The notes beneath the pieces were generated by a model. It was not told the DNA's origin. It was given only the letters and a program-made list of their open reading frames with translations, and ran no database searches. Below, piece by piece: positions 52,929 through 61,798 of a DNA stretch of 64,000 nucleotides. Origin of the DNA: CALBPI01 sp039027435 (GTDB lineage Bacteria; Pseudomonadota; Gammaproteobacteria; Steroidobacterales; Woeseiaceae); assembly GCA_039027435.1 (NCBI GenBank), contig JBCCKF010000003.1, positions 226,338-290,337 on the forward strand, given 5' to 3'. The translations under genes and the position numbers were made by a program. Each line of letters begins with the position of its first letter. The first letter of the stretch is position 1.

Positions 52929-53816
52929 TCAGTCGATACGCTGCACAATGCGACGCGCCAGAACCGCGAGCGGCTCAGCCGCAGCACCGAACGGCTCGAG
53001 CAGGGCTAGCCCTTCTTCGTACAATCGTTCGCAATCCGCCTTGGCTTTCTCCAGCCCAAAAATCGCGGGCCAGGTGGCCTTGTCATGGATGAGATCTGAT
53101 CCCGCCGGTTTTCCGATCGTCTCGGTGTCGCCTTCGATGTCGAGAATGTCGTCGCGAATCTGGAACGCGAGCCCGAGGTTCTCCGAAAATTGCTGCAGCA
53201 TTTGACCGTGTGCATCCGAGGTTTGTGCAGAGATAGCGGCGGGCATCATGACCGCTGCCCGGATGAGCGCCCCCGTTTTTTGTGCAAACATTTGCTGCAA
53301 CAAAGCACCGTCAATTTGCTTACCCTCCGATTCGATATCGATAGCCTGACCGCCGGTCATGCCGAGCGATCCGCAGGCCTCCGCCAGCAGGCGCACCATC
53401 GTGAGCCGTGCAGGTGCGGCGGGTCCCCCAGTTCGCGCCAAAGTCTCAAACGCCAGCGGCTGCAATGCGTCGGCCGCCAAAATAGCGGTGGCCTCATCGA
53501 ACTGGCGGTGCACCGTGGGACGGCCACGCCGAAGATCATCGTCATCCATTGCGGGCAAATCGTCATGCACCAGTGAAAACGCATGAATGAGCTCGACAGC
53601 AACCGCGGCATCGTCCAGCGTTTGGCGGTCGTCGATGCCGAGCACTTCCCCCGTGGCGTACACCAGCAACGGTCGGATACGCTTGCCGCCGTTCAGCGTG
53701 GCATAGCGCATTGCCTCATGTAGTCGAACGGGCGGCGTGTCAGCCGCCGGTAGTGCTTGGGCAAGCGCGAGATCGACCCGAGCGATATAATCAGGAATAG
53801 CGTTTTCGAACGACAC
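52929..53816 (-). CDS. ispA: Farnesyl diphosphate synthase (polyprenyl synthetase)
   Basis: A 295-residue trans-prenyltransferase. The first Asp-rich motif is DDLPAMDDDDLRRG and the second is FQIRDDILDIEGD. The CLD region and chain length fit a C15 (farnesyl) enzyme of the IspA type. I start at GTG 53816; the longer frame back to 53918 would enter the divergent mvaD gene. Only 54 bases separate the two starts, so a shared promoter region is likely. It consumes the IPP and DMAPP made by the neighbouring mevalonate genes. Confidence 0.9.
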   Translation of the reverse strand: MSFENAIPDYIARVDLALAQALPAADTPPVRLHEAMRYATLNGGKRIRPLLVYATGEVLGIDDRQTLDDAAVAVELIHAFSLVHDDLPAMDDDDLRRGRPTVHRQFDEATAILAADALQPLAFETLARTGGPAAPARLTMVRLLAEACGSLGMTGGQAIDIESEGKQIDGALLQQMFAQKTGALIRAAVMMPAAISAQTSDAHGQMLQQFSENLGLAFQIRDDILDIEGDTETIGKPAGSDLIHDKATWPAIFGLEKAKADCERLYEEGLALLEPFGAAAEPLAVLARRIVQRID

Positions 53817-53870
53817 GATACGAGACAACCCCGGTGACAGAGCCGCTATTGTGCGCGCGCGGACAGTGAT

Positions 53871-54854
53871 TTGACAGATCAAGAAGAGCAAATTTCGCGC
53901 GCGACCGCGCAAGCGCATCCCAACATCGCGTTGGTCAAATACTGGGGCAAGGCCGACACCGGGCGAAACCTTCCCGCGACGGGCTCACTGTCGCTCACGC
54001 TGGGTGCACTGCATACACAAACCACAGTCGCACGTGGCGCGGCCGACTCCTTGCTGGTCAACGGCATGCCCCGGCCAGACATGGCCGCCCGACTATTTCG
54101 GTTTCTGGACTCGGCCTTTCCGGATCGACCTGCGCTTTCTATAGATACCCAAAACGATTTCCCGACGGCTGCCGGACTTGCCTCGTCCGCATCGGGATTT
54201 GCGGCAGCGGTTTGTGCTGTCGATGGATTGCTGCAGTCCGCCCACTCGCAGCATCGACTGGCGCAATTGGCCGGCGGGGGGTCTGGGTCGGCAGCGCGTT
54301 CGCTCTATGGCGGCATTGTGAGGCTTGATGCGCCGAGCGTGGAAAACGATGACATACGGTTGCAGCCACTAGCAGACCCATCCGATTGGCCACTGGAAGT
54401 CATGGCCGCGGTGATCGACGAAGGTCCGAAGGCGGTAGGCTCGACCGAAGGTATGGAGCGCACTCGCGCAACATCGCCGTACTACCCGGTCTGGATCGAC
54501 TCCCATGCTCGCGATCTTGACGTGGCGACGGACGCAGTGGCGAAACGCGATTTTGCTGCATTGGCGGAGGTGACCGAACACAGCTTCTTCAAGATGCACG
54601 CGGTGATGATGTCGTCACAACCGGCACTGCTGTATTGGCTACCGGCCAGTGTTGGCGTGGTGCGTGCCGTCGCGGATTTGCGCTCACGCGGTCTGCCGGC
54701 ATGCTGCACCATGGATGCAGGACCGCAGGTCAAGGTTGTGACAACGCCCGATGCTGCCGCCGATATAGCGGACGCATTGGCCGAGGTCGACGGTGTGCAG
54801 CGCATCATCCGCTCGGGACTCGGCGGTGCGCCGGTCGTGAATCTCGAACGATGA
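53871..54854 (+). CDS. mvaD: Diphosphomevalonate decarboxylase
   Basis: A 327-residue GHMP-fold enzyme that converts mevalonate 5-diphosphate to IPP. Signatures are NIALVKYWGKAD, the substrate strand LPATGSLSLTL, the ATP loop FPTAAGLASSASG, and the catalytic Asp in CTMDAGPQVKVV. The only in-frame start that fits is TTG 53871, with a weak GGA element 7 bases upstream. It is first in a three-gene operon and overlaps the next start (ATGA). Confidence 0.93.
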   Translation: MTDQEEQISRATAQAHPNIALVKYWGKADTGRNLPATGSLSLTLGALHTQTTVARGAADSLLVNGMPRPDMAARLFRFLDSAFPDRPALSIDTQNDFPTAAGLASSASGFAAAVCAVDGLLQSAHSQHRLAQLAGGGSGSAARSLYGGIVRLDAPSVENDDIRLQPLADPSDWPLEVMAAVIDEGPKAVGSTEGMERTRATSPYYPVWIDSHARDLDVATDAVAKRDFAALAEVTEHSFFKMHAVMMSSQPALLYWLPASVGVVRAVADLRSRGLPACCTMDAGPQVKVVTTPDAAADIADALAEVDGVQRIIRSGLGGAPVVNLER

Positions 54855-55843
54855 TTGCCCGCATGATGCAGGCACCCGGCAAGATGATGTTGTGCGGGGA
54901 GTATGCTGTGCTTGACGGCGCACCGGCCGTGCTGGCGTGCGCAGGACCGATGGTGACAGCAAGACTCGAAGCCATCGAGCACTCGCCCAGCATTGTTGAA
55001 ACCCGACTCGATACCGATCAGTACTGGCACTTCAGTTTTGACGATGAGTTGCGTTGGGCCAAACCGAACCCTCCGATGTTGATCGATGCGTTGCTTCGGG
55101 AGTTCCCGCCGCTGGAGCCTTGCCGTCTCAGCGTCGATTCCAGTGCGTTTTTTGCCGAAGGTCGAAAGCTCGGTCTTGGATCCAGCGCCGCTGTAGCGGT
55201 CGCGGTCGGTACTGCGCTGGGCGCTGCGATTGATGCAGAGGCTGTCGCGAAGATGGCGTCTGCCCATCGTGCGTTTCAGGGTGGCAGCGGCAGCGGCGCT
55301 GATGTGCATGCGATCGCAACCGGCGGTGTTGTGCAGTTCGAACAAGGCGCGGCCACCTCGCTCCCGGCACCCGGGAACGGATTGCAGATTCAGCCGATCA
55401 TTGCGATGGCTTCAGTCTCCACGGTTGACCGAATCGCCAGATTTCGTTCGTGGCAGCAGGTGGCACCAGATGCGGACGGACGGCTCGAGGGTCTCGGCGC
55501 TTGTGCGCGCGAACTCGTCCGCTGGTGGCAGGCCGGCGATAACCCGGCGATAATGCAAGGGTTTAGGGATTATCTGGCTCAGATGAGCGAGGTATCCGAT
55601 GCGGCCGGGTTGGATTATCTGGGCGGTGGACACGCCCAATTGGTACAACTCGCGCAAGACTGCGGCGTCGCCTATAAACCCTGCGGCGCGGGCGGTGGTG
55701 ACTTGGGATTTGCGGTGGCGCTCGACGCCGAGCAAATGCAGCGATTCCGCCGCCAGGCTGAGGATGCGGGGTTTACGGCGCCAGTATGGCCGGTCGGCAC
55801 AGTAGCACCGCGTGGGGACGCGGTGAGAGGAGCGGTACATTGA
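54851..55843 (+). CDS. Phosphomevalonate kinase (GHMP family)
   Basis: A 330-residue GHMP kinase. The N-terminal motif APGKMMLCGEYAVLDGAPAV and the ATP loop LGLGSSAAVAVAVG are those of phosphomevalonate kinase; GGSGSGADVHAIATGG and CGAGGGDLGFAV complete the fold. Mevalonate kinase activity is already present in the fusion protein that follows, so this gene most likely supplies the second phosphorylation. Its stop overlaps the TTG start of the fusion gene. Confidence 0.87.
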   Translation: MIARMMQAPGKMMLCGEYAVLDGAPAVLACAGPMVTARLEAIEHSPSIVETRLDTDQYWHFSFDDELRWAKPNPPMLIDALLREFPPLEPCRLSVDSSAFFAEGRKLGLGSSAAVAVAVGTALGAAIDAEAVAKMASAHRAFQGGSGSGADVHAIATGGVVQFEQGAATSLPAPGNGLQIQPIIAMASVSTVDRIARFRSWQQVAPDADGRLEGLGACARELVRWWQAGDNPAIMQGFRDYLAQMSEVSDAAGLDYLGGGHAQLVQLAQDCGVAYKPCGAGGGDLGFAVALDAEQMQRFRRQAEDAGFTAPVWPVGTVAPRGDAVRGAVH

Positions 55844-58653
55844 CCTCAGTATTCAGCGGATTCTATCGACTCGCGGTTAGCGAGCGGCTATCCGCATTGC
55901 ACGAGGCGGGTGCGATTACCACCGCCGACTTCGCCGCATTATCGAGTGGGGATGTGACGCTCGACCGCCATGTTGCCGAGCATCTCATCGAGAATGTCAT
56001 CGGCGTGGCTGGATTGCCTTTTGCCGTCGCCCTGAATTTCCGGATCAATGGCGTCGATCGCCTGGTGCCGATGGTGGTCGAGGAGCCCTCGATTGTCGCG
56101 GCGCTTTCGTCGGCCGCAAAGATCGCACGATCGGCGGGCGGCTTCCGCGTCGATAGTGATCCGGCGCTGATGATCGGTCAGGTGCAGTTGCTCGATGTGG
56201 CCGACCCTGATGCGGCGCTCGCGGCCCTGGAAGCCGAGCGTGAGGCCATCCTGGAGGCAGCCAATGATGTACATCCAAATCTGACCGCTCGTGGCGGCGG
56301 TGTGCGCGGCATGGAGTGCCATGTGCATGCACGCACCGAGGGCGGTCACATGGTGATCGTCCATCTGTTGATCGATACGTGTGACGCGATGGGCGCCAAC
56401 CTGATCAACACGATTTGTGAGCAGGTGGCTCCGATGCTCGCGCGGATCGTCGAAGGCCGCGCGCATTTGCGCATTCTCTCGAACCTGGCTGACCGTGCAC
56501 TGGTGCGCTCGACAATGCGCGTACCGTTGAAGGCGCTGGATACCGATCCGGCGCGTGCGGCCTCAATTCGAGATGGCGTCATCGCGGCGAATGAATTTGC
56601 AGAGCTAGATCCACATAGGGCGACAACGCATAACAAAGGGATCATGAACGGTATCGACGCTGTTGTTGTTGCGACGGGTAACGACTGGCGGGCAGCTGAG
56701 GCGAGCGCACATGCCTATGCGGCGCGTGATGGCCAGTACCGGTCATTGACTCGCTGGGTTGCCAACGATGAGGGGGATCTCGTCGGGACGCTCGAGTTGC
56801 CTATTAAGCTCGGTATTGTCGGCGGTTCAGTGCGGGTTAACCCGGTTGCACAGCTCAGTCTGCGATTGGCAGGAATTGAGCGTGCTCGGGAACTGGACGA
56901 AATCGCTTGTGCGGTCGGCCTTGCTCAGAATTTCTCGGCGATCAAGGCGCTCGCCACCGATGGCATCCAGCGTGGTCATATGGCGCTGCATGCCCGCAGC
57001 GTAGCCATCCAGGCTGGCGCGCGAGAGCAGGAAGTGGACGCAGTCGTTGCAGACATGGTGAGCGAAGGCGCGGTCAAAACCTGGCGTGCGCGCGAGTTGC
57101 TCGACGCACTACGTGCGAAATCGCCAGCTGCGGTACCGCGATCCAAGATCGCCTCGGTCAGCAGTTCGGCAAAGATTATCTTGGCTGGTGAGCATGCTGT
57201 GGTTTACGGCCGTCGTGCCCTCGGCCTGCCTATGCCACGAGCATTACGGGCCGAGATTTTTGCGTCCAGTGAGTCTTTGACGATCGATGTTCCGGATTGG
57301 CAGTTAAGATTTGATGCCGCCGATGACTCCGATCTCAGAAGTCCGCTGGGGATGTTGGTCGAGACCATCACTCGGCTGCTCGAGTTGCCGCCTGCTAAAG
57401 GGCATATCGAAGTTGCGTCGCGGATTCCGTTTGCGGCGGGTCTCGGTGGCTCCGCGGCGCTGGCTGTGGTGCTGATCCGCGCGCTGGCCAGGCTTTCTGA
57501 ACTGACGCTCGACGACGAGACCATCAACAAGGTCGCGTTCGAGTGCGAAAAACTGGCACATGGCACGCCATCTGGTGTCGACAACACGCTCGCGACCTTC
57601 GCCAAGCCGTTGGTATTCGCGCCGGCTGCGGAACAGCGCTGGCGTGATCTGAAAATTGGCAAACCGCTACAGCTCGTGATCGCGTTTAGCGGTGTTAAGG
57701 GCGTGACCTCCGAGCTTGTCGCGCGAGTGGCGCAGCGGCGTGAGCGTCAGCCGGGGGTATTCGACCAGCTGTTCGATCAAATCGATCTGCAGGTCGATCG
57801 TTGTCTTGATGCACTGGCGACCGGCGACAACCGGGCTCTCGGCGATGCGCTGAACGTCAACCAGGGCTTGCTCAATGCACTGGGTGTCAGTCACCCGAAA
57901 CTCGAACAGATGCTGAGTGTCGCTCGGGATGCCGGTGCACTCGGTGCCAAGCTGACCGGCGCGGGTGGCGGCGGTTCGGTGGTCGCTGTCTGCCAGCCCG
58001 AAACCGCAAATGCGGTAGCCGAGGCATTGCGCAAAGCGCGATTCGAGGCGCGAGTGATCGATATTCCGCCTACTGATGCTGCGGATGCGATCGTCTCATT
58101 CGAGGGGGAGGAGCTGATCCTCGTCGACAGCAACGATGAGCCCACCGGCTATCTCAGCAAAGCGGAAGCACACAATGGTGAAGGCACTCTGCATCGCGCG
58201 TTCTCATTGTTCGTGTTTAACGACGAGGGCGAATTACTGCTGCAGCAACGCTCGCATGACAAGCGTTTGTGGGGTGGATTTTGGTCCAACAGTTGCTGCT
58301 CTCATCCGCGTCGCGGTGAGACTATGGAGTACGCGGTCCATCGACGCCTCGAACAAGAACTCGGCTGTACGGCCGAATTGAAGTATCTCTACAAGTTTGA
58401 ATATCAGGCGAATTTCGGGCCCGAGGGCAGCGAGCATGAATTGTGCTCGGTCTACGTCGGACGACTGGCTAGTGAGGTCCGGCCCAATAAGACGGAGATC
58501 GCCGATTGGCGTTTTGTTTCGCCCGAGGCGGTGGACGCAATGCTCAAGAACGCGCCCGACACGCTCACGCCGTGGTTCAAGATGGAGTGGGAGCGACTGC
58601 GCCGAGACCACGCCGACGATATTGCGGCGCTCGCATCGCCGGTGCAGGCCTAA
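55840..58653 (+). CDS. Trifunctional fusion: HMG-CoA reductase, mevalonate kinase and type 1 IPP isomerase
   Basis: A single 937-residue frame. Residues 1-~430 form a class II HMG-CoA reductase with catalytic Glu51 (ENVIG), Lys266 (HNKGIMNG), Asp282 (ATGNDWRA) and His380 (GHMALHAR). Residues ~434-745 are a mevalonate kinase: KIILAGEHAVVYG, ATP loop PFAAGLGGSAAL (530-541), catalytic Asp581 (GTPSGVDNT), GAGGGG (707-712). Residues ~755-937 are a Nudix-type isomerase with Cys820 (NSCCSHP) and Glu867 (EHELCSVY). All active sites look intact. The TTG start has GAGAGGAG 7 bases upstream. It converges on mvaS. Confidence 0.94.
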   Translation: MTSVFSGFYRLAVSERLSALHEAGAITTADFAALSSGDVTLDRHVAEHLIENVIGVAGLPFAVALNFRINGVDRLVPMVVEEPSIVAALSSAAKIARSAGGFRVDSDPALMIGQVQLLDVADPDAALAALEAEREAILEAANDVHPNLTARGGGVRGMECHVHARTEGGHMVIVHLLIDTCDAMGANLINTICEQVAPMLARIVEGRAHLRILSNLADRALVRSTMRVPLKALDTDPARAASIRDGVIAANEFAELDPHRATTHNKGIMNGIDAVVVATGNDWRAAEASAHAYAARDGQYRSLTRWVANDEGDLVGTLELPIKLGIVGGSVRVNPVAQLSLRLAGIERARELDEIACAVGLAQNFSAIKALATDGIQRGHMALHARSVAIQAGAREQEVDAVVADMVSEGAVKTWRARELLDALRAKSPAAVPRSKIASVSSSAKIILAGEHAVVYGRRALGLPMPRALRAEIFASSESLTIDVPDWQLRFDAADDSDLRSPLGMLVETITRLLELPPAKGHIEVASRIPFAAGLGGSAALAVVLIRALARLSELTLDDETINKVAFECEKLAHGTPSGVDNTLATFAKPLVFAPAAEQRWRDLKIGKPLQLVIAFSGVKGVTSELVARVAQRRERQPGVFDQLFDQIDLQVDRCLDALATGDNRALGDALNVNQGLLNALGVSHPKLEQMLSVARDAGALGAKLTGAGGGGSVVAVCQPETANAVAEALRKARFEARVIDIPPTDAADAIVSFEGEELILVDSNDEPTGYLSKAEAHNGEGTLHRAFSLFVFNDEGELLLQQRSHDKRLWGGFWSNSCCSHPRRGETMEYAVHRRLEQELGCTAELKYLYKFEYQANFGPEGSEHELCSVYVGRLASEVRPNKTEIADWRFVSPEAVDAMLKNAPDTLTPWFKMEWERLRRDHADDIAALASPVQA

Positions 58654-58661
58654 AGCCCGAG

Positions 58662-60125
58662 TTACGCCTGGAAGCGGTAGTACTCGATGCCGATGTCTTG
58701 AAAGCGGTGATCGGTTTCTTTGCCGACTTCCTTGATGACGAACTCATCGGCATGTGATGCTGGCAGATCGTTCACCCGACGGCCGTCATGCAAAGCTTCA
58801 TATTGCGCTTGCGTCAGATCGATCGGACCTTCGAGCGCATTGGTGAATCGCATGCGGCGGGTGGCTTCACGCCATGAATCGACGATGTACATCGGAATGA
58901 CTTCAGCTGCGTCACCGCTGCCGTAGCCAAATGTCAGGATTTCCTGACCGGTCAGGTCGAGATCGCGCTCCAGAGCCTCTTCGAAACCGGCTGCCATCCA
59001 GGCCGGCAATGCTGCAGTGTAGAGGTTGCCGAGATCACGCATACGTTCGCTGCCAAGCGCGAGCTTACTCGGCACCATGGATTCGTAATCCGGGTGCTTT
59101 CTCAACAAGCGAGCTAGTGCCATGGTCAGTGGCATCGTCTCTTCATTGAGCCGCTCGCGACTGGCGAGCGCCGCCACGTCGTGGACCGCGGTGAGTTCAG
59201 CAACCAGCGCCTGCACATCGATGTCGCTGCCCAGAGCCAAGTCAGCCAGACGTGCCCTATGAGCATCACCGCCCGTCGCGAGTGCCCACAGATACGCAAC
59301 GGCGAGCCCATTCTCCGGCATCCGGCGATAGGGCCGGTGCATGAAAATGTGATTCAGACTCGCCAGGTGATCAGCGGCCACCAGATCGCGCCGTCGATAC
59401 ATGTCGGCCAATGCCTGGATCGTCTCATCGATATAGCAGGTGGTTGAATACTTGCCATTGAAGACCGGGAAGTCCTGCACCTGATGCGTTTCACTACGGT
59501 CCTGATTACAAAAACGCAGCATCGGCTTTCTGAAGTCCATCACACGGTAGTCAGATGCGCTACCACTGCTTGGCAGGTCGACCACGGCGAGTTTGGGGTC
59601 TTCTTCGAGCAGCATGGCCACGGCGCCAGCGCCCTGCGTCGGCTCGCCGCTGCTGCCGCGCTGGTATTCAGCGATATCTGCGCAAACCACGATTGCCTGG
59701 CTGCCACGTCCGTCCAGTGCGAGCGTACGTAGTGCACTCTTCATGGCATAGACGCCACCGAGGCATGCGTGTTTGAACTCGGGGACTTCGCAGGCACGCG
59801 ACAGCGGCGCTTTGCCCTCAGCGACGAGTGCTGAGTCGACCATGCCCTTGATGATGATCGCCCCTGCGGAATTGTCGAGGCTGGATTCGGTACCGAGCCC
59901 AAGGAAACGCACACGTTGTGGGTCGATATCGTATTGGCGAATCAACCGCAGAACTGCGGTCGCCGCCATGGTGTACATGCTGTGCTGATGGCCGCGCATG
60001 CGGAAGCTGTGCCCGACAACCTCGCGCATCTTGGACCACTGCTGCCCGGTCCATTGGCACCACTGTTCAAGCTCCACCCGGTAAGGCGGTACGTACGTAG
60101 CGAGACCACTGATTCCGATGTTCAT
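58662..60125 (-). CDS. mvaS: Hydroxymethylglutaryl-CoA synthase
   Basis: A 487-residue condensing enzyme making HMG-CoA from acetyl-CoA and acetoacetyl-CoA. Catalytic residues are visible: Glu80 in GLGTESSLDN, Cys121 in HACLGGVYAMKSAL, and His263 in HIFMHRPYRRMPENG. It is about 100 residues longer than the Gram-positive enzymes. It faces the fusion gene tail to tail, with eight bases between stops, so it has its own promoter to the right. No acetoacetyl-CoA thiolase is in the window. Confidence 0.93.
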   Translation of the reverse strand: MNIGISGLATYVPPYRVELEQWCQWTGQQWSKMREVVGHSFRMRGHQHSMYTMAATAVLRLIRQYDIDPQRVRFLGLGTESSLDNSAGAIIIKGMVDSALVAEGKAPLSRACEVPEFKHACLGGVYAMKSALRTLALDGRGSQAIVVCADIAEYQRGSSGEPTQGAGAVAMLLEEDPKLAVVDLPSSGSASDYRVMDFRKPMLRFCNQDRSETHQVQDFPVFNGKYSTTCYIDETIQALADMYRRRDLVAADHLASLNHIFMHRPYRRMPENGLAVAYLWALATGGDAHRARLADLALGSDIDVQALVAELTAVHDVAALASRERLNEETMPLTMALARLLRKHPDYESMVPSKLALGSERMRDLGNLYTAALPAWMAAGFEEALERDLDLTGQEILTFGYGSGDAAEVIPMYIVDSWREATRRMRFTNALEGPIDLTQAQYEALHDGRRVNDLPASHADEFVIKEVGKETDHRFQDIGIEYYRFQA

Positions 60126-60169
60126 ATTCTTATATTACCGCGAGTCGTTAGTGACAGCGGGACGTGCTG

Positions 60170-60190
60170 ACACACCCGTACCGGGTGTGT
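60170..60190. repeat. Short inverted repeat upstream of mvaS
   Basis: A perfect 8-bp inverted repeat (ACACACCC at 60170-60177 and GGGTGTGT at 60183-60190) with a 5-base spacer, lying 45 bases upstream of the mvaS start in a 159-base gap. No T run follows on either strand, so it is more like an operator than a terminator. Nothing else is recognisable in this gap. Confidence 0.35.
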
Positions 60191-60284
60191 TCGGATCGCC
60201 GATGGCAGCGCGGTTCTGCCAGAAGCGAAGGCTCGTTCCCCAAATTTCATTGTAAAGCGAAGTTGACAAGCCCTCAAGCCGCGA

Positions 60285-61796
60285 TCAGTAAGTAATCACG
60301 ATGTAGATGAGCGTCATGAGCAGTAAAAGCACGAAAGAAGACAGGTAGGCTGCATTGATGACGACGAATTTCGGCATTGTCCAGAGGTGCCCCTGACTGT
60401 AAACCTGTCTTAACGCTCGGTACAAATACGTCCAGATATAGACCCCCCCGATAACCGCCGGGATGACCATCAGTGCTTCATGGAACCCAAGTGCATCGGC
60501 GATGTACTCGTAGAGTGTGATGACAAGCCAGCCCGTGAACGCAAATGCGTGGTAGTGTATCAGCGTCAGTAGGTGTTCCACGTAGTATTTGCCGGTCAAG
60601 GGATAGAGCAACTTCAGGACCAATGCCATTACCGGCAATAGCAGCAGTGCCACGGCCGGCGCGGATTGCTCCATGCGCTCGAATAATCGTCTTCCCTTGG
60701 TCTCGGTCAGATCTTGACAGACCTCGGTTTGGCGCTCCGGCGGCATGAGTCGTTGCAGCATCGGAATCCCGAAATCGAGGTTGATATCACAGCCGGTGTT
60801 GCCGTAGCGATCACTGCGCAGCTGCAGACCCGGCATTTCATCGAATTCCTCAGGATCTGACGCAGACGGGGGCTCAACCTCAGAGTCGATTTCGCTGCCA
60901 GTGCTATCCACCACTGGTGAGTCTGTTTCCGGCTCGTCCTCTTGCGCGTCTTCAACCGCCGCATCGCTTGCGGTTTCATCACGTTCTTGCGCTTTCTTAC
61001 GTTTTTCTTCTCTGGCAGCGTCCTCGAGTGCTTGCGCAAGGTCCGCGCGTTGCTCGGCACTTGCCAACAGCTCGCGGGCCTTTTCCGGACTGAATTCTTC
61101 TATTTCTTGCGCAACACTCGCCAGTTCACGGGCGATGCGCCGCTCCACGTCGGCCTCGGTGCTCGGACCCTCATCCTCGAAGTCGATCGATGATCCGCCT
61201 GTCACCTGCATCACCAGGAAAAATAGAAAGCTCAATACCAGGTAGGTCCGGAATGGCGGCATATACCGCATACGTCGACCCGACAGGTATTCCGACGTGA
61301 GGAACCCCGGCCGCGACATCAACGGCCAGATCGTGCGCCAAAGTCGCGAGTCGAAATCGAACAACTCGCCGAAGCCGTCGCGTAGTAACTCGCCGAGCGT
61401 GATGACGCGGGCGCGGTTCTTTTGCCCGCAATTCCAGCAGTATTGACCATCAAAGGAAACGCCGCAGTTCGGGCAGGTTGCCATCTCGGCGCCATCGATC
61501 TTGCGCACTGCGCGGCTTGCATGCAGATCGTTGCCAAACAGCTCTCGCCCCGCCCGTCGCATCGGGTCGGCGTGTTCGAGCAGATAGGTGTCCAGCGCCT
61601 CCTGATCGCGCATCAGGTAGTGGACGGTATAGGTCAGATCGCCGTTGTTGGATTGCTCTGGCTTGAAGCGCTGCGCTTCTACGAACCCCGGAAGCTCGAG
61701 CATGTGCTTCACATGCTCTGGCAACCACTCGGCCATCTCAGCGCTCCGGGCCGCAGGGACCCGGAGACTGACTTCATAGACGACCTGCGGCTTCAG
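60285..61796 (-). CDS. DUF4286-zinc ribbon-DUF3667 membrane protein
   Basis: About 503 residues. The N-terminal ~100 residues match DUF4286. A zinc ribbon follows (CPNCGVSFDGQYCWNCGQKN), then DUF3667 with GELLRDGFGELFDFDSRLWRT and YLSGRRMRYMPPFRTYLVLS. A long Glu/Asp/Arg-rich segment interrupts this before the last four or so transmembrane helices. The first ATG is 61736, but it cuts off the first conserved strand (VVYEVSLRVPA). CTG 61796, with GAGG about 7 bases upstream, restores it and is my preferred start. Function unknown. Confidence 0.75.
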   Translation of the reverse strand: MKPQVVYEVSLRVPAARSAEMAEWLPEHVKHMLELPGFVEAQRFKPEQSNNGDLTYTVHYLMRDQEALDTYLLEHADPMRRAGRELFGNDLHASRAVRKIDGAEMATCPNCGVSFDGQYCWNCGQKNRARVITLGELLRDGFGELFDFDSRLWRTIWPLMSRPGFLTSEYLSGRRMRYMPPFRTYLVLSFLFFLVMQVTGGSSIDFEDEGPSTEADVERRIARELASVAQEIEEFSPEKARELLASAEQRADLAQALEDAAREEKRKKAQERDETASDAAVEDAQEDEPETDSPVVDSTGSEIDSEVEPPSASDPEEFDEMPGLQLRSDRYGNTGCDINLDFGIPMLQRLMPPERQTEVCQDLTETKGRRLFERMEQSAPAVALLLLPVMALVLKLLYPLTGKYYVEHLLTLIHYHAFAFTGWLVITLYEYIADALGFHEALMVIPAVIGGVYIWTYLYRALRQVYSQGHLWTMPKFVVINAAYLSSFVLLLLMTLIYIVITY

Positions 61797-61798
61797 CG

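Noticed and set aside
54482..55345. Open frame of 287 codons on the minus strand in the mevalonate cluster
   Set aside because: It is antisense to mvaD and phosphomevalonate kinase, both of which have complete catalytic motifs.
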